Shown piece after piece: positions 34,068-44,440 of a stretch of 64,000 nt of DNA. Below the pieces are notes generated by a model. The model was not told the origin of the DNA and made no database searches. It was given only the letters and a program-made list of their open reading frames with translations. Location: NCBI GenBank assembly GCA_045648785.1, contig JAZROP010000041.1, positions 1-64,000 on the forward strand, given 5' to 3'. Made by a program: the position numbers and the translations under genes. Origin of the DNA: RGIG7450 sp045648785 (GTDB lineage: Bacteria > Bacillota > Clostridia > RUG12999). How positions within the stretch are numbered: position 1 is the stretch's first letter; every line of letters starts with the position of its first letter.

Positions 34068-36788
34068 TTATGGTCTGCAGCATTTTTTATATTTTTTACC
34101 TGAACCGCATGGGCAAGGGTCGTTTGGACCAACTTTTTTCTCAGCTTTTACAGGCTTTTTTTCCACAGTGCCGTCACCATGAGATGCAACAAGTGGTTTT
34201 GCAACCTCTTCACGCTCAGTGCTTGCACCCTGACGCACAGTAAGCACCATTTTAACAGTATCTTCTTTAATGTTTGCGGTCATTTCGTCAAACATATCCA
34301 TACCTTCGTATTTAAACTCAATTACCGGGTCGCGCTGACCATATGAGCGGAGGTTAATACCTTTTTTCAGCTCATCCATCATATCGATGTGGTCCATCCA
34401 GTAACGGTCAATATTACGAAGCATGATTACACGCTCAATTTCACGAAATTGTTCACCAAAAATTTCTTCCTGCTGAGCATATTTTTCCATAGCTTTTTCT
34501 ATGGATTCGTTTGTAAAAGAGGTAAGCGTCATTGATTCCATCTCATCACGGTCAATTTCAAGCGTACCATCATAGATAAAAGTATTAAAATATAATTTTA
34601 GTCCGTCAATATCCCAGTTATCAGGAATATCACTTCCGTTTGAGAAGCGTTTTGCCGCATCGGTAATAACATCGGTAATCATTTTTTCAATGTAGGGTTT
34701 TAAGTTTTCGCCGCTTAAAACTTTTTTGCGTTCGCCATAAATAATGGTACGCTGTTCATTCATAACTTCGTCAAACTGAAGAACATGTTTTCTGATTGAA
34801 AAGTTTCTTCCCTCAACATTTTTTTGTGCGTTTTCAATAGCATTTGTCAGCATTGAATGTTCGATAGGTTCATCTTCGGGGAAATTAAGAGCACTTATCA
34901 CACCTTTAATTTTATCCGAGCCGAAAAGACGCATTAAATCATCGTCAAGAGACATATAAAACCTTGTTTCACCTGGGTCGCCCTGTCGACCGGCACGACC
35001 ACGGAGCTGATTATCAATTCGTCTTGATTCATGGCGCTCTGTACCTATAATGCATAAACCACCGCTTTTTATTACTTCTTCGTGTGCTTGTGAAATCTCG
35101 TTTTTGAATTTTTCAAGCAGGTAAGAGTATTCTTTTCTTGCATCAAGAATTTCGGCGTTATCAGTATCAAAAAAACCTGAGGCATCGGCAATCATTGCGT
35201 CTGTATAACCCTTTTTGGACATTTCGTTTTTAGCTAGATATTCGGCATTACCGCCAAGTGTAATATCAGTACCTCGACCTGCCATATTGGTAGCAATTGT
35301 AACTGCACCCGGCTTGCCCGCCTGAGCAACAATCTGCGCTTCTTTTTCATGGTGTTTTGCGTTTAAAACCTCATGTTTGATACCGCGTTTCTTTAATAGT
35401 GCACTTAAAAGCTCTGATTTTTCAATGGAAATAGTACCAACGAGCACAGGCTGGCCTTTTGCATGAGCTTGTTCAATTGCTTTAATAACTGCAGCAAATT
35501 TACCTGCCTCAGTTTTATAAATATGATCAGATTGGTCTTTTCTGAGAAGCGGCTTGTTTGTAGGAATTTCAATAACATCAAGTGAATAAATCTGTTGAAA
35601 CTCAGCTTCCTCGGTGAGAGCAGTACCTGTCATACCGGCAAGCTTTTTATACAGTCTAAAATAGTTCTGGAAAGTGATTGTGGCAAGAGTTTTACTCTCG
35701 CGTGCAACAGTAACACCTTCTTTGGCTTCAATAGCCTGGTGCAGACCGTCACTGTACCGTCTGCCTATCATAAGTCGGCCAGTGAATTCATCAACTATAA
35801 TAACCTCTCCGTCGCGAACAACATAGTCAATATCGCGTTTCATTATACCATGGGCACGGATGGCTTGGTTTATATGGTGAACTATCGTTGTATTTTCAAT
35901 ATCCGAAAAGTTTTCAAGCTTAAAAGCTTTTTCAGCTTTTTCGATACCCTGTTTTGTAAGGGTAACATTTCGTGCTTTTTCATCAACAAGATAATCAGCG
36001 TCAATATCATCATAAGATTCTTTTGTGTCAAACTCTTTGCGTTTATACGCCTTTAAACCTTTTGCAAACTGGTTTGCAAGGGAGTAAAGCTGGGTTGAGG
36101 CATCGCCCTGACCGGAGATAATAAGGGGAGTTCTTGCCTCGTCGATAAGTATTGAGTCAACCTCGTCTACAATGGCGTAAGGCTGTCCTCTTTGCACCAT
36201 GCGTTCTTTATATATAACCATATTATCGCGCAGGTAGTCAAATCCAAGTTCGTTATTTGTGCCGTAGGTAATATCGCAGTTATAGGATGTTCTGCGTTCA
36301 TCGGGTTCCATACCTGACAAAATAAGACCAACAGACAAACCCAGGAAACGGTGAACCTTGCCCATCCATTCGCTGTCTCGCTTTGCAAGATAATCGTTTA
36401 CGGTTACAATGTGAACACCTTCGCCGGACAGAGCGTTAAGGTAGGCGGGAAGAGTTGCAACAAGCGTTTTACCTTCACCGGTTTTCATTTCGGCAATTCT
36501 GCCCTGGTGCAAAATAATACCACCAATTACCTGAACTCGGAAAGGACGCATACCGAGCACACGGTCACAAGCTTCTCGTACAGTTGCAAATGCCTCAGGG
36601 AGAATGTCATCAAGAGTTTCTCCACCCGAGAGTCTTGATTTAAACTCGTCAGTTTTAGATTTCAGCTGAGCATCAGTAAGATTTTTATATTCTTCTTCTA
36701 ATGCATCAACTTTATCGGCGATCGGAATTATCCTTTTAAGCTCGCGGGAGCTATATGTTCCGAAAACCTTTTCTATAAGTTTCTTCAT
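34068..36788 (-). CDS. secA: Preprotein translocase ATPase SecA
   Basis: A 906-residue motor that drives proteins through SecYEG. Motifs: Walker A GEGKTLVATLP (about 100), DEVDSILIDEARTP, the Q-type GTERHESRRIDNQLRGRAGRQGDPG, and the C-terminal zinc motif CPCGSGKKYKKCC that binds SecB or the ribosome. Length and order are normal. It sits between ftsH and prfB; secA-prfB is a conserved Firmicutes pair. Confidence 0.98.
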   Translation of the reverse strand: MKKLIEKVFGTYSSRELKRIIPIADKVDALEEEYKNLTDAQLKSKTDEFKSRLSGGETLDDILPEAFATVREACDRVLGMRPFRVQVIGGIILHQGRIAEMKTGEGKTLVATLPAYLNALSGEGVHIVTVNDYLAKRDSEWMGKVHRFLGLSVGLILSGMEPDERRTSYNCDITYGTNNELGFDYLRDNMVIYKERMVQRGQPYAIVDEVDSILIDEARTPLIISGQGDASTQLYSLANQFAKGLKAYKRKEFDTKESYDDIDADYLVDEKARNVTLTKQGIEKAEKAFKLENFSDIENTTIVHHINQAIRAHGIMKRDIDYVVRDGEVIIVDEFTGRLMIGRRYSDGLHQAIEAKEGVTVARESKTLATITFQNYFRLYKKLAGMTGTALTEEAEFQQIYSLDVIEIPTNKPLLRKDQSDHIYKTEAGKFAAVIKAIEQAHAKGQPVLVGTISIEKSELLSALLKKRGIKHEVLNAKHHEKEAQIVAQAGKPGAVTIATNMAGRGTDITLGGNAEYLAKNEMSKKGYTDAMIADASGFFDTDNAEILDARKEYSYLLEKFKNEISQAHEEVIKSGGLCIIGTERHESRRIDNQLRGRAGRQGDPGETRFYMSLDDDLMRLFGSDKIKGVISALNFPEDEPIEHSMLTNAIENAQKNVEGRNFSIRKHVLQFDEVMNEQRTIIYGERKKVLSGENLKPYIEKMITDVITDAAKRFSNGSDIPDNWDIDGLKLYFNTFIYDGTLEIDRDEMESMTLTSFTNESIEKAMEKYAQQEEIFGEQFREIERVIMLRNIDRYWMDHIDMMDELKKGINLRSYGQRDPVIEFKYEGMDMFDEMTANIKEDTVKMVLTVRQGASTEREEVAKPLVASHGDGTVEKKPVKAEKKVGPNDPCPCGSGKKYKKCCRP

Positions 36789-36804
36789 TATGATTGTAAC
36801 CTTT

Positions 36805-38667
36805 CTATTCCTCTGTGTTTTCGCCTAATTCTTCTGTTTTTACTTCGTCAAGGGTGAAAAGCTTTTCAAATGTAGGACCGTCAATTTTTTCAAATTCCAT
36901 AAGAGCATCGGCAACACGCATAAGTTTATCTTTGTTTTCGGTAAGAAGTTTAACAGTATTTGAATAGCATGAATCTATTATGCCGGAAACTTCTTTGTCA
37001 ATAACAGAAGCAAGTTCTTCACTGAAACTCCTTGTCTGAGTCCAGTCTTTGCCGATAAATACTTCGTCGTTAGAAGAACCAAAAGTAATTGGACCAATTT
37101 TTTCACTCATACCATATTTGGTAACCATTTTACGCGCCATATCAGATGCACGCTCAATATCGTTTGATGCGCCTGTTGAAATATCACCCAGAACAATCTG
37201 TTCAGCGGCACGACCACCAAGAAGAATATTGATTGACTCAATCATAAAGTTCTTGGTAACATAGTATTTATCCTCGGTAGGCAGATGCATTGTATAACCG
37301 CCTGCCATTCCGCGGGGGATAATTGAAACCTCGTGAACAGGGTCCTGACCGGGGAAAAGTCTTGTAATAACAGCATGACCTGCTTCGTGAATAGCAGTTA
37401 AACGCTTTTCTTTTTCAGTCATTTTGCGTGATTTCTTTTCGGCACCCATCATAACCTTCATAAGGGCTACCTGAATATCATCATTGTCAATAGCCGGCTT
37501 GGATTTACCTGCGGCTAGAAGAGCCGCCTCGTTGAGCAGATTTTCAAGGTCTGCACCAGTAAATCCTGCGGTTGTTTTTGCAACAACCTTAAGGTCTACA
37601 TCGGGAGCAAGAGTTTTATTTTTTGCATGAACTTTTAAAATATCTTCACGACCACCAACATCAGGAGTGTTAACAACGATTTGTCTGTCAAAACGACCGG
37701 GACGGAGAAGGGCAGGATCCAAAATGTCAGGTCGGTTGGTTGCGGCAATAATAATAATTCCTTCATTAACGCCAAAACCGTCCATTTCAACCAGAAGCTG
37801 GTTGAGAGTCTGCTCTCTTTCGTCGTGACCACCACCGAGACCTGCGCCTCTATGACGACCAACTGCGTCAATTTCATCTATAAAAATAACTGATGGGGTT
37901 GATTTTTTTGCTTCCTCAAAGAGGTCACGAACTCTTGCTGCACCGACGCCGACAAACATTTCAACAAAGTCAGAACCGCTTATGCTGAAAAATGGTACGC
38001 CTGCTTCACCGGCAACTGCTTTAGCAAGAAGAGTTTTACCTGTTCCCGGAGGGCCAACAAGGAGAACACCTTTTGGAATTCTTGCACCAAGTTTTGTATA
38101 TTTATCAGGAGATTTAAGAAAATCAACAATTTCCTCAAGATCTGCTTTTTCTTCATCTGCTCCGGCAACATCATCAAAAGTTACCTTTTTACCAAGATTA
38201 GATAAAGTTTTGGCACGGCTTTTGCCAAAATTCATAACTTTGCCGCCGCCTGCACCGCCACCACCCTGCATCTGACGGAAAATAAAAACCCAGAAAATAA
38301 CAAGAAGTACAGCAAAAATAAGATATGGGAGCATTGAAAGCCACCAAGGAGCTGTTGCAGGTGAGGGGGTTGTGAATTTAAAATCAGGGTTTTGTGCAAC
38401 AAGTTCTTTTATTTCCTGAGTTGCAAATATTAGAAATAAATCAACTGACGGAATTTCAACAATCATTTCGCTACCACCAGTTAATGTGGCAATAGCCCTG
38501 CCTTCTTCAAGAACAAGCTCAGTAACCTCCTGTTTGTCAAGACAGCGCATCAGGTCGCTCATTGTATGCTGCTCCATGGCAGGCTGAGTTCCCATCAGGG
38601 CGTAGACTATGATAAGTATTGCAAAAAGCAATACATAAAAACCTATGTTTTTTAATGTTTTTTTCAA
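36805..38667 (-). CDS. ftsH: ATP-dependent zinc metalloprotease FtsH
   Basis: About 620 residues: two N-terminal membrane segments (about 8-25 and 110-130) around a small outside domain, the AAA module (GPPGTGKTLLAKA, IFIDEIDAVGRHRG, the ATNRPD and arginine-finger region) and the M41 protease with HEAGH. It degrades membrane and some cytosolic proteins. I favour TTG at 38667 as start because AAGGAG lies 10 nt before it, while the GTG nine bases upstream is only one base from that site. hpt-ftsH-secA order shows one long transcription unit. Confidence 0.96.
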   Translation of the reverse strand: MKKTLKNIGFYVLLFAILIIVYALMGTQPAMEQHTMSDLMRCLDKQEVTELVLEEGRAIATLTGGSEMIVEIPSVDLFLIFATQEIKELVAQNPDFKFTTPSPATAPWWLSMLPYLIFAVLLVIFWVFIFRQMQGGGGAGGGKVMNFGKSRAKTLSNLGKKVTFDDVAGADEEKADLEEIVDFLKSPDKYTKLGARIPKGVLLVGPPGTGKTLLAKAVAGEAGVPFFSISGSDFVEMFVGVGAARVRDLFEEAKKSTPSVIFIDEIDAVGRHRGAGLGGGHDEREQTLNQLLVEMDGFGVNEGIIIIAATNRPDILDPALLRPGRFDRQIVVNTPDVGGREDILKVHAKNKTLAPDVDLKVVAKTTAGFTGADLENLLNEAALLAAGKSKPAIDNDDIQVALMKVMMGAEKKSRKMTEKEKRLTAIHEAGHAVITRLFPGQDPVHEVSIIPRGMAGGYTMHLPTEDKYYVTKNFMIESINILLGGRAAEQIVLGDISTGASNDIERASDMARKMVTKYGMSEKIGPITFGSSNDEVFIGKDWTQTRSFSEELASVIDKEVSGIIDSCYSNTVKLLTENKDKLMRVADALMEFEKIDGPTFEKLFTLDEVKTEELGENTEE

Positions 38668-38701
38668 ATTAATCACTCTCCTTTGGTGATGGTATGTATT
38701 T

Positions 38702-39241
38702 TTATTTATTGTAAACTTCCGGCTTTAAAATGCCAATATAAGGAAGATTACGGTATTTTTCGTTATAGTCAAGACCGTATCCGACAACAAATTCGTTTGG
38801 AATGTTAAAACCCACATATTCAGCATTAATGTCAACCTCACGGCGTTCGGGTTTATCAAGAAGTGCACACATGTTAACGGATAAAGCGCCCTTTTCGGTA
38901 AAATACTTTTTCAGAAAAACATATGTATTTCCCGAATCTATAATATCTTCAATGACAAGCACATGCTTGCCTGCAACATCTACATCCATAGGATATTTGA
39001 AAGTAACCTCTGCTGAGGATTTTGAACCAGAACCATAGCTTGAAACACGGAGGAAATTGATTGTTGTGTGGAAATCAATTTCGCGCACCAGGTCGGCATA
39101 AAATATGAATGAGCCTTTAAGTACAGAAATCATTACACATTCTTTGTCGCGATAATCATTAGAAATCTGGTTTGCGAGTTCTTTAATTCTTGTTGATAAT
39201 TGATCTTTAGTAAAAAGTACTGATTTGATGTCGCTATTCAT
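38702..39241 (-). CDS. hpt: Hypoxanthine phosphoribosyltransferase
   Basis: A 179-residue purine salvage enzyme that makes IMP or GMP from hypoxanthine or guanine and PRPP. The PRPP motif VLVIEDIIDSGNT lies at about 98-110 and the N-terminal SVLKGSFIF loop is present. Start ATG 39241 has AAGGAG inside the end of tilS, and the genes overlap by 8 nt. tilS-hpt-ftsH is a conserved order in Firmicutes. Confidence 0.96.
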   Translation of the reverse strand: MNSDIKSVLFTKDQLSTRIKELANQISNDYRDKECVMISVLKGSFIFYADLVREIDFHTTINFLRVSSYGSGSKSSAEVTFKYPMDVDVAGKHVLVIEDIIDSGNTYVFLKKYFTEKGALSVNMCALLDKPERREVDINAEYVGFNIPNEFVVGYGLDYNEKYRNLPYIGILKPEVYNK

Positions 39242-40532
39242 TATTATACTCCTTATTTGTAATATTTAAAACAAAGGTTTTGTCACTTTTTGAAATATTG
39301 GGGAATATATCACTTTTTTCGTAGCCTAAAACATAAATAATCTCGCCGTCAACCGTTAATATGGGAATTTTATTTCTCTCGCTTGCGGGAATTTTTTTGT
39401 CAATAAATAAATCACTTATTTTTTTGGTCATACCGCGGACACGGATTTTATCACCCGGTAAACGGGAACGGACAACAACTTCCGAATCACAAGAAAGAGT
39501 GAAATTAATCGGGGAGGTTGTAATATTTGAGGCCAACAAACTATATTTTTCAAGTTCAATTTCACATTCAGGGGTAATGGTGTAACTATAATGTTGTGGC
39601 AGGGTTTTTACGGCAGATAAAACCCCGCAGGAAATTTCAAAACTTCCGCCGGGAACATCAATTCTTTTTCCGCAAACTCCTGATTTTATCATATCTGCAA
39701 CAAGCTTTATGTGCCTGAATTCAGGGGAAAGTCCTGCGTTTTGTGCAAGTCTTGAAAGCATGCGATATATAACAGAGTTAGATAAGTAGGAAAGCTCGCT
39801 TAAAGGTAAACTAACACTATTTCCAACCAGTTTTTCAATTATTTCCTCAAAATATTCCTTATCAGCAGTCATAAGCTCACTCAATGAGGAAAAAGAGGAG
39901 AGTATATTGCTGTTAAAATCATTTAGCAGCGGCATAAGCTGGTGACGGATTTTGTTTCTTGTATAAACAGTTGTTAGATTGGTGGAATCTGTTACAAAAG
40001 GCAGTTTATGCTCGAGGCAATATTCCTCAATTTCGCTGCGCGAACATGATAAAAGCGGACGAATAATGTTTTCACGCTTTACAGGGATGCCGGAAAGTCC
40101 GGCAGTTCCACAACCTCTTATGATATGCATAATAATCGTTTCGGCGTTATCGTTTTGATTATGTGCAGTAGCTATAAGGTCTATGGAATTATCCGTTGTG
40201 ATTCGGTCAAAAAATTTATATCTTTCATTTCTGCCTGCTGTTTCTTCCGAAATGCCGGATTCTTCCGCTATATGGGCTATGTCGGCACTAAATTTATAAA
40301 AAGGGATGTCATATTTTTTGCAAAAATTTTCAGCAACCTTTTCGTCACTTTCTGCTTCAGCACCGCGAAGCATATGATTTAAATGTGCGGCTGAAACATT
40401 ATAGGACAGACTTTTTAAAATGTGTAAAAGACACATAGAATCTGCACCGCCTGAAAATGCGACCAACACTGACTGACCCTCAGCGATAAGAGAGTTTGCA
40501 GATATAAATTTTTTAACTTTTTCAGCAAGCAT
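39234..40532 (-). CDS. tilS: tRNA(Ile)-lysidine synthase
   Basis: A 432-residue N-type ATP pyrophosphatase that adds lysine to C34 of the CAU-anticodon tRNA-Ile so that it reads AUA. The P-loop SGGADSM is at about 29-35, followed by HLNHMLRG and the C-terminal TilS domain (RSRLPGDKIRVRG). Essential in AUA-using bacteria. Spaced 5 nt after dnaB and overlapping hpt. Confidence 0.95.
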   Translation of the reverse strand: MLAEKVKKFISANSLIAEGQSVLVAFSGGADSMCLLHILKSLSYNVSAAHLNHMLRGAEAESDEKVAENFCKKYDIPFYKFSADIAHIAEESGISEETAGRNERYKFFDRITTDNSIDLIATAHNQNDNAETIIMHIIRGCGTAGLSGIPVKRENIIRPLLSCSRSEIEEYCLEHKLPFVTDSTNLTTVYTRNKIRHQLMPLLNDFNSNILSSFSSLSELMTADKEYFEEIIEKLVGNSVSLPLSELSYLSNSVIYRMLSRLAQNAGLSPEFRHIKLVADMIKSGVCGKRIDVPGGSFEISCGVLSAVKTLPQHYSYTITPECEIELEKYSLLASNITTSPINFTLSCDSEVVVRSRLPGDKIRVRGMTKKISDLFIDKKIPASERNKIPILTVDGEIIYVLGYEKSDIFPNISKSDKTFVLNITNKEYNNE

Positions 40533-40537
40533 AATTT

Positions 40538-41893
40538 TTAACCTTCAAATTTTCTGTTAATAGAAACAAATCGTGTGATTTCAGGATTCCACAGCAGGTC
40601 AATTGAACAACAAGCACCGTTTCTGTGTTTTGCAATTGTGCATTTAACAATTTTGCTTGGATTTGTATTTTCCTCCGACTGATCCTGATTGTTTTCCGAT
40701 TCCTTATCAGCGTGAAGGAACATTACAATGTCTGCGTCCTGCTCAATAGCACCGGATTCACGCAGGTCGCTGAGCTGAGGCCTTTTATCGTTACGCTTTT
40801 CCGATTCACGGGAAAGCTGAGATAGTGCAATAACAGGAACATTAAGCTCCTTAGAAAGGATTTTAAGGTCACGGGAGATTTCGGAAATTTCCTGTTGACG
40901 ACTTTCTGTTCGTTTGCTGCCTTTCATAAGCTGCAGATAGTCCACAATAATAAGACCAAGACCGTGTTCAAGCTGAAGCTTTTGTGCCTTTGCACGGATG
41001 TCTGTTATGGAAATACTTGAAGTATCATCAATATAAAGTGGAGCTTTTGAAAGTCTGCCAACTGCATTTGCAAGAACCGGCCAGTCCTTTTCGCTGATGT
41101 TACCGGTACGAAGCTTGTCCCCGGGAACAAGAGATTCTGACCATATAATTCTTGTTCCAAGCTGTTCTTTAGACATTTCAAGGTTAAATACAGCAGTTGG
41201 TACATTGGCATGCATTGCAGCATACTGTGCGATGTTCATTGCAAAACTTGTTTTACCAACACCGGGACGGGCTGCAATAATAATAAGCTCTGCAGCATGG
41301 AAACCATTTGTAATGGCATCGAGGTCGGAAAAACCCGAGGGCACTCCGCTGACCTTGCCGCGGTTTAAAGCATTTTGTTCAATTAAATCAAATGTACTGA
41401 CAAGAACATCTTTGATATGAAAAATTCCGGTCATGTTACGGTTTTGCACAACATCATAAATGCACTTTTCGGCAGTACCCATTATAACGCTTATATCGTC
41501 ATCACCGTCGTAACCCATTTCGGCAATAGTGTTAGCGGCCGAAATAAGTTTTCTGAGGGAAGATTTATCTGAAACGATTTTTATGTACGCCTTTAAATTC
41601 TGAGTTGTAGGCGTAACAATAGCTAGGCGGGCAAGATAATCATAGCCGCCAATAGCATCGAGATTTTTGCCAAGCTCTTTTGTCAGTGTGATACTGTCAA
41701 CGGCTTCACCACGATTCCATAAATCAAGCATTGCTGAATATACTAACTTGTTTTGAGGAATATAAAAATCTTCCGGCGATAAATTTTCTGCAATTGTAAT
41801 CAGACTTTGTGGATCAACAAATACACAACCGAGAACTGATTGTTCGGCTTCGTTATTGTACGGCAAAGTTCTTATGTTGAAGTTATCTTCCAC
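40538..41893 (-). CDS. dnaB: Replicative DNA helicase DnaB (DnaC of Bacillus)
   Basis: A 451-residue RecA-fold helicase: N-terminal primase-binding domain (about 1-115), then the motor with Walker A ARPGVGKTSFAMN, Walker B IIVDYLQLM and the LSQLSR segment. The likely start is GTG 41893 (MEDNFNIRTLPYN), 7 nt after GGAGGT; a GTG nine bases upstream overlaps that site. Its partner loader proteins, DnaD-like and DnaI-like, are encoded at 50756-52650. rplI-dnaB linkage is conserved. Confidence 0.97.
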   Translation of the reverse strand: MEDNFNIRTLPYNNEAEQSVLGCVFVDPQSLITIAENLSPEDFYIPQNKLVYSAMLDLWNRGEAVDSITLTKELGKNLDAIGGYDYLARLAIVTPTTQNLKAYIKIVSDKSSLRKLISAANTIAEMGYDGDDDISVIMGTAEKCIYDVVQNRNMTGIFHIKDVLVSTFDLIEQNALNRGKVSGVPSGFSDLDAITNGFHAAELIIIAARPGVGKTSFAMNIAQYAAMHANVPTAVFNLEMSKEQLGTRIIWSESLVPGDKLRTGNISEKDWPVLANAVGRLSKAPLYIDDTSSISITDIRAKAQKLQLEHGLGLIIVDYLQLMKGSKRTESRQQEISEISRDLKILSKELNVPVIALSQLSRESEKRNDKRPQLSDLRESGAIEQDADIVMFLHADKESENNQDQSEENTNPSKIVKCTIAKHRNGACCSIDLLWNPEITRFVSINRKFEG

Positions 41894-41917
41894 GGTTTTC
41901 ACCTCCGGGAAATGTAA

Positions 41918-42364
41918 TTATTGTGCTGTTACGGATACTTTAAGCTCTGCCAAAACTTTTGGATGAAGTTTTATAGGAAGAGAAAATTCTCCGGTTGATT
42001 TGATAGGGTCGGAAAGAACTATTTTCTTTTTATCCACAACTATGTGGTGTTCCATTTTAAGTTTGTCTGCAATTTCGGCAGTTGTAACCGCACCGAAAAG
42101 TTTGCCGTTTTCGCCTGCTTTGGCGGAAACTGAAACAGTAACTTTAGAAATCTTTTCTTTAAGGGCAGTTGCTTCGTCAAGCTCTTTTTGCTCGCGGTAA
42201 GCTTTTGAATCCTGCTGTCCCTTAAGCTCGTTCAAAGCAGTTTTTGTAGGTTCAACTGCAAGGCCTCTGGGAAGAAGAAAATTGCGAGCATAACCATCAC
42301 TTGCATTTATAATATCACCTTTTTTACCCTGACCTTTAACATCTTTTAAAAGAATAACTTTCAT
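41918..42364 (-). CDS. rplI: 50S ribosomal protein L9
   Basis: A 148-residue two-domain ribosomal protein. The N-terminal RNA-binding domain (MKVILLKDVKGQGKKGD, and the NFLLPRGLA signature) is joined by a long helix to the C-terminal domain. Good AAGGAG site; 3 nt behind gdpP. Confidence 0.98.
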   Translation of the reverse strand: MKVILLKDVKGQGKKGDIINASDGYARNFLLPRGLAVEPTKTALNELKGQQDSKAYREQKELDEATALKEKISKVTVSVSAKAGENGKLFGAVTTAEIADKLKMEHHIVVDKKKIVLSDPIKSTGEFSLPIKLHPKVLAELKVSVTAQ

Positions 42365-42367
42365 GAT

Positions 42368-44356
42368 TTACTCCTTTCGTGTATCATCAATATACTTGTC
42401 TATGGCATCCTTAAGCTGCGAAACAGCCTCGGACATTGAACAGGAAAGTTGAGCTCCTGCAATCACACCGTGACCGCCTCCGCCAAGTTTTTCTAAGATA
42501 AACTGAACATTGACGCTGCCAAGGGATCTGCCACTTATACATATTGTTTTGCCGGATGAGCATAGAACGAAGGAAGCTGTAATTCCCTCAAGTTCAAGCA
42601 TTTCATCGGCGGCAGCCGCAGAAATTGCCTGAATATCCTCGTGCTTTGAATCGGCAACGGAAATTGCAATTTGATTTTTATAGACCTTTCCGGCGCGCAC
42701 AATATCAGTACGCAACTTGTAAACATCCTTGCCACTTTGGAAAAGTAATTTGACATTTGACGAGTTAACGCCCTTACGACGAAGATATGCAGCAGCCTCA
42801 AAGGTTCGTATGCCTGATTTAAATGTGAAACTCTTGGTATCAAGCTCAATACCTGAATAAAGGGCTTCGGCAATGAACGGGGTTATTGTTGACCCGTCAT
42901 TGATATACTGAAGAAGTTCTGTGACCATTTCACAGGTTGAAGAAGCAGAGGGCTCGTGATAGGTGAGGGAAGCATCTTCGATAAAGTCTGAACTTTTTCT
43001 GTGGTGGTCGATAACAACTATACTGTCGGCTTTTTCAACAAGCTCTGGAAGCTCAGTGAGAGAGGCGCGATAAACATCAACAACAATTAAAAGCGTCCCG
43101 GAAGTAGCGATTTCTAGTGCCTGATCTTTTGTTATGAAAGAATGGATTATGCTTGATGCTTTGCAACGGTCAAAGAGCTTTTTAGTGTTAAATACCATTG
43201 TCTCTGCAAGTATATATGCGGGCTTTCCCATACCTGCAGCGGCAGAATGCATAGCAAGTGCGGCACCGAAAGAGTCAAGGTCGGCATTTTTATGCCCCAT
43301 TATAATAACTTTTTCTGCTTGTGCGATGAGATGACTGAGTGCGCCTGCCATAACCCTTGTTTTAACGCGGGTATATTTTTCCACATCTTTGCCGTTACCG
43401 CCAAAATAGGTGAATTTGGAGGCGTCTTTGACAACAACCTGATCACCGCCCCTGCCCAGAGCCATATCAATGGCTTTGCGGGAAAAAGCTTCGTTTTCGG
43501 AAAAAGTTTTTCCTTCGACACCGATACCGATACTAACGGTTGGGGAAATCTGGTTTCCGCGGTTTAAAGATTTAATGCTTTCAAGAAGAGCAAATTTGTT
43601 GGCGCGGAATTTATCTAAGTTTTCATAATCAAACAGAATAAAATATTTGTCCCGTTCAAGGCGCTTTACAACACCGTTTGCCGAGCGTGCCCATTCAGAA
43701 ATAATATGTTCAATGTCGCCGGCAAGAACTGTTTTCATATTATCAGGTGTATTTTTCATTACATCATCATAGTTATCCACTATAACGCTTGATATCACTG
43801 GTCTTGAGTTTTTATATGCAGATTTAAGCTGAACATGAGAGGTTTCGTCAAGCCAGTAAAGAATAGAAGAAACCTCGCCCGAATCAGATGAAAGAGAATT
43901 AACCAAAACTCGGTAGGTTCTGTCACCGATGGTTATCATAACACCAGAGGATGATTCCATAAGTTTTGAGATGCTGGTCTGCTCACCTATTATGCTTTTG
44001 ATGTTTGTGTCGAAAGCATCGCCGATGTTAAACAGGGAGGCAAATTTGTCGTTATACCAGACAATATTTCCGTCCGAACGAATAAGTGAAAGGGGCAGGG
44101 GAAAATGAAGCAATGAATCCTTACTGGTTGAATCTGTGTGAAAAGAGAGCATACGGATATATTCAAGAATATCCTTTTCTCTTTTAGATTCATGGATAAA
44201 ACTGAAGACAGTCATAACTATCCATACACCAAACCCTATTGCAGAAACAATAATGTAATCACTTATTATAAGCGGCAAAAGGGCTAGTACAAAAAGTACG
44301 CCGAGAAACAGCGATGTGTTTGATGCGAACATCTTTGAAAAAGTTTTATTATTCAT
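42368..44356 (-). CDS. gdpP: Cyclic-di-AMP phosphodiesterase GdpP
   Basis: A 662-residue GdpP/YybT protein: two membrane segments (about 10-55), a PAS-like domain (about 75-150), a degenerate GGDEF domain (about 170-300) and a DHH-DHHA1 phosphodiesterase (about 340-660) with GHKNADLDSFG, VIDHHRKS and GGGGHGVIAG. It cleaves c-di-AMP to pApA, tuning potassium, osmotic and wall homeostasis. The start is ATG 44356, after CGGAG; upstream frame extension lacks support. It has its own promoter and leads gdpP-rplI-dnaB. Confidence 0.95.
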   Translation of the reverse strand: MNNKTFSKMFASNTSLFLGVLFVLALLPLIISDYIIVSAIGFGVWIVMTVFSFIHESKREKDILEYIRMLSFHTDSTSKDSLLHFPLPLSLIRSDGNIVWYNDKFASLFNIGDAFDTNIKSIIGEQTSISKLMESSSGVMITIGDRTYRVLVNSLSSDSGEVSSILYWLDETSHVQLKSAYKNSRPVISSVIVDNYDDVMKNTPDNMKTVLAGDIEHIISEWARSANGVVKRLERDKYFILFDYENLDKFRANKFALLESIKSLNRGNQISPTVSIGIGVEGKTFSENEAFSRKAIDMALGRGGDQVVVKDASKFTYFGGNGKDVEKYTRVKTRVMAGALSHLIAQAEKVIIMGHKNADLDSFGAALAMHSAAAGMGKPAYILAETMVFNTKKLFDRCKASSIIHSFITKDQALEIATSGTLLIVVDVYRASLTELPELVEKADSIVVIDHHRKSSDFIEDASLTYHEPSASSTCEMVTELLQYINDGSTITPFIAEALYSGIELDTKSFTFKSGIRTFEAAAYLRRKGVNSSNVKLLFQSGKDVYKLRTDIVRAGKVYKNQIAISVADSKHEDIQAISAAAADEMLELEGITASFVLCSSGKTICISGRSLGSVNVQFILEKLGGGGHGVIAGAQLSCSMSEAVSQLKDAIDKYIDDTRKE

Positions 44357-44407
44357 AATAAAAACACTCCGTTTTAAGAGCAAAATTTTACACCTTTGTA
44401 AAATAAT

Positions 44408-44437
44408 ATTATACTACAATATAATATGACCAGTCAA
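44408..44437 (-). promoter_or_regulatory. Promoter of gdpP-rplI-dnaB
   Basis: TTGACT (44432-44437), 18 nt, TATAAT (44408-44413) on the minus strand, in the only sizeable gap of the upstream half of this cluster. Confidence 0.65.
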
Positions 44438-44440
44438 GTA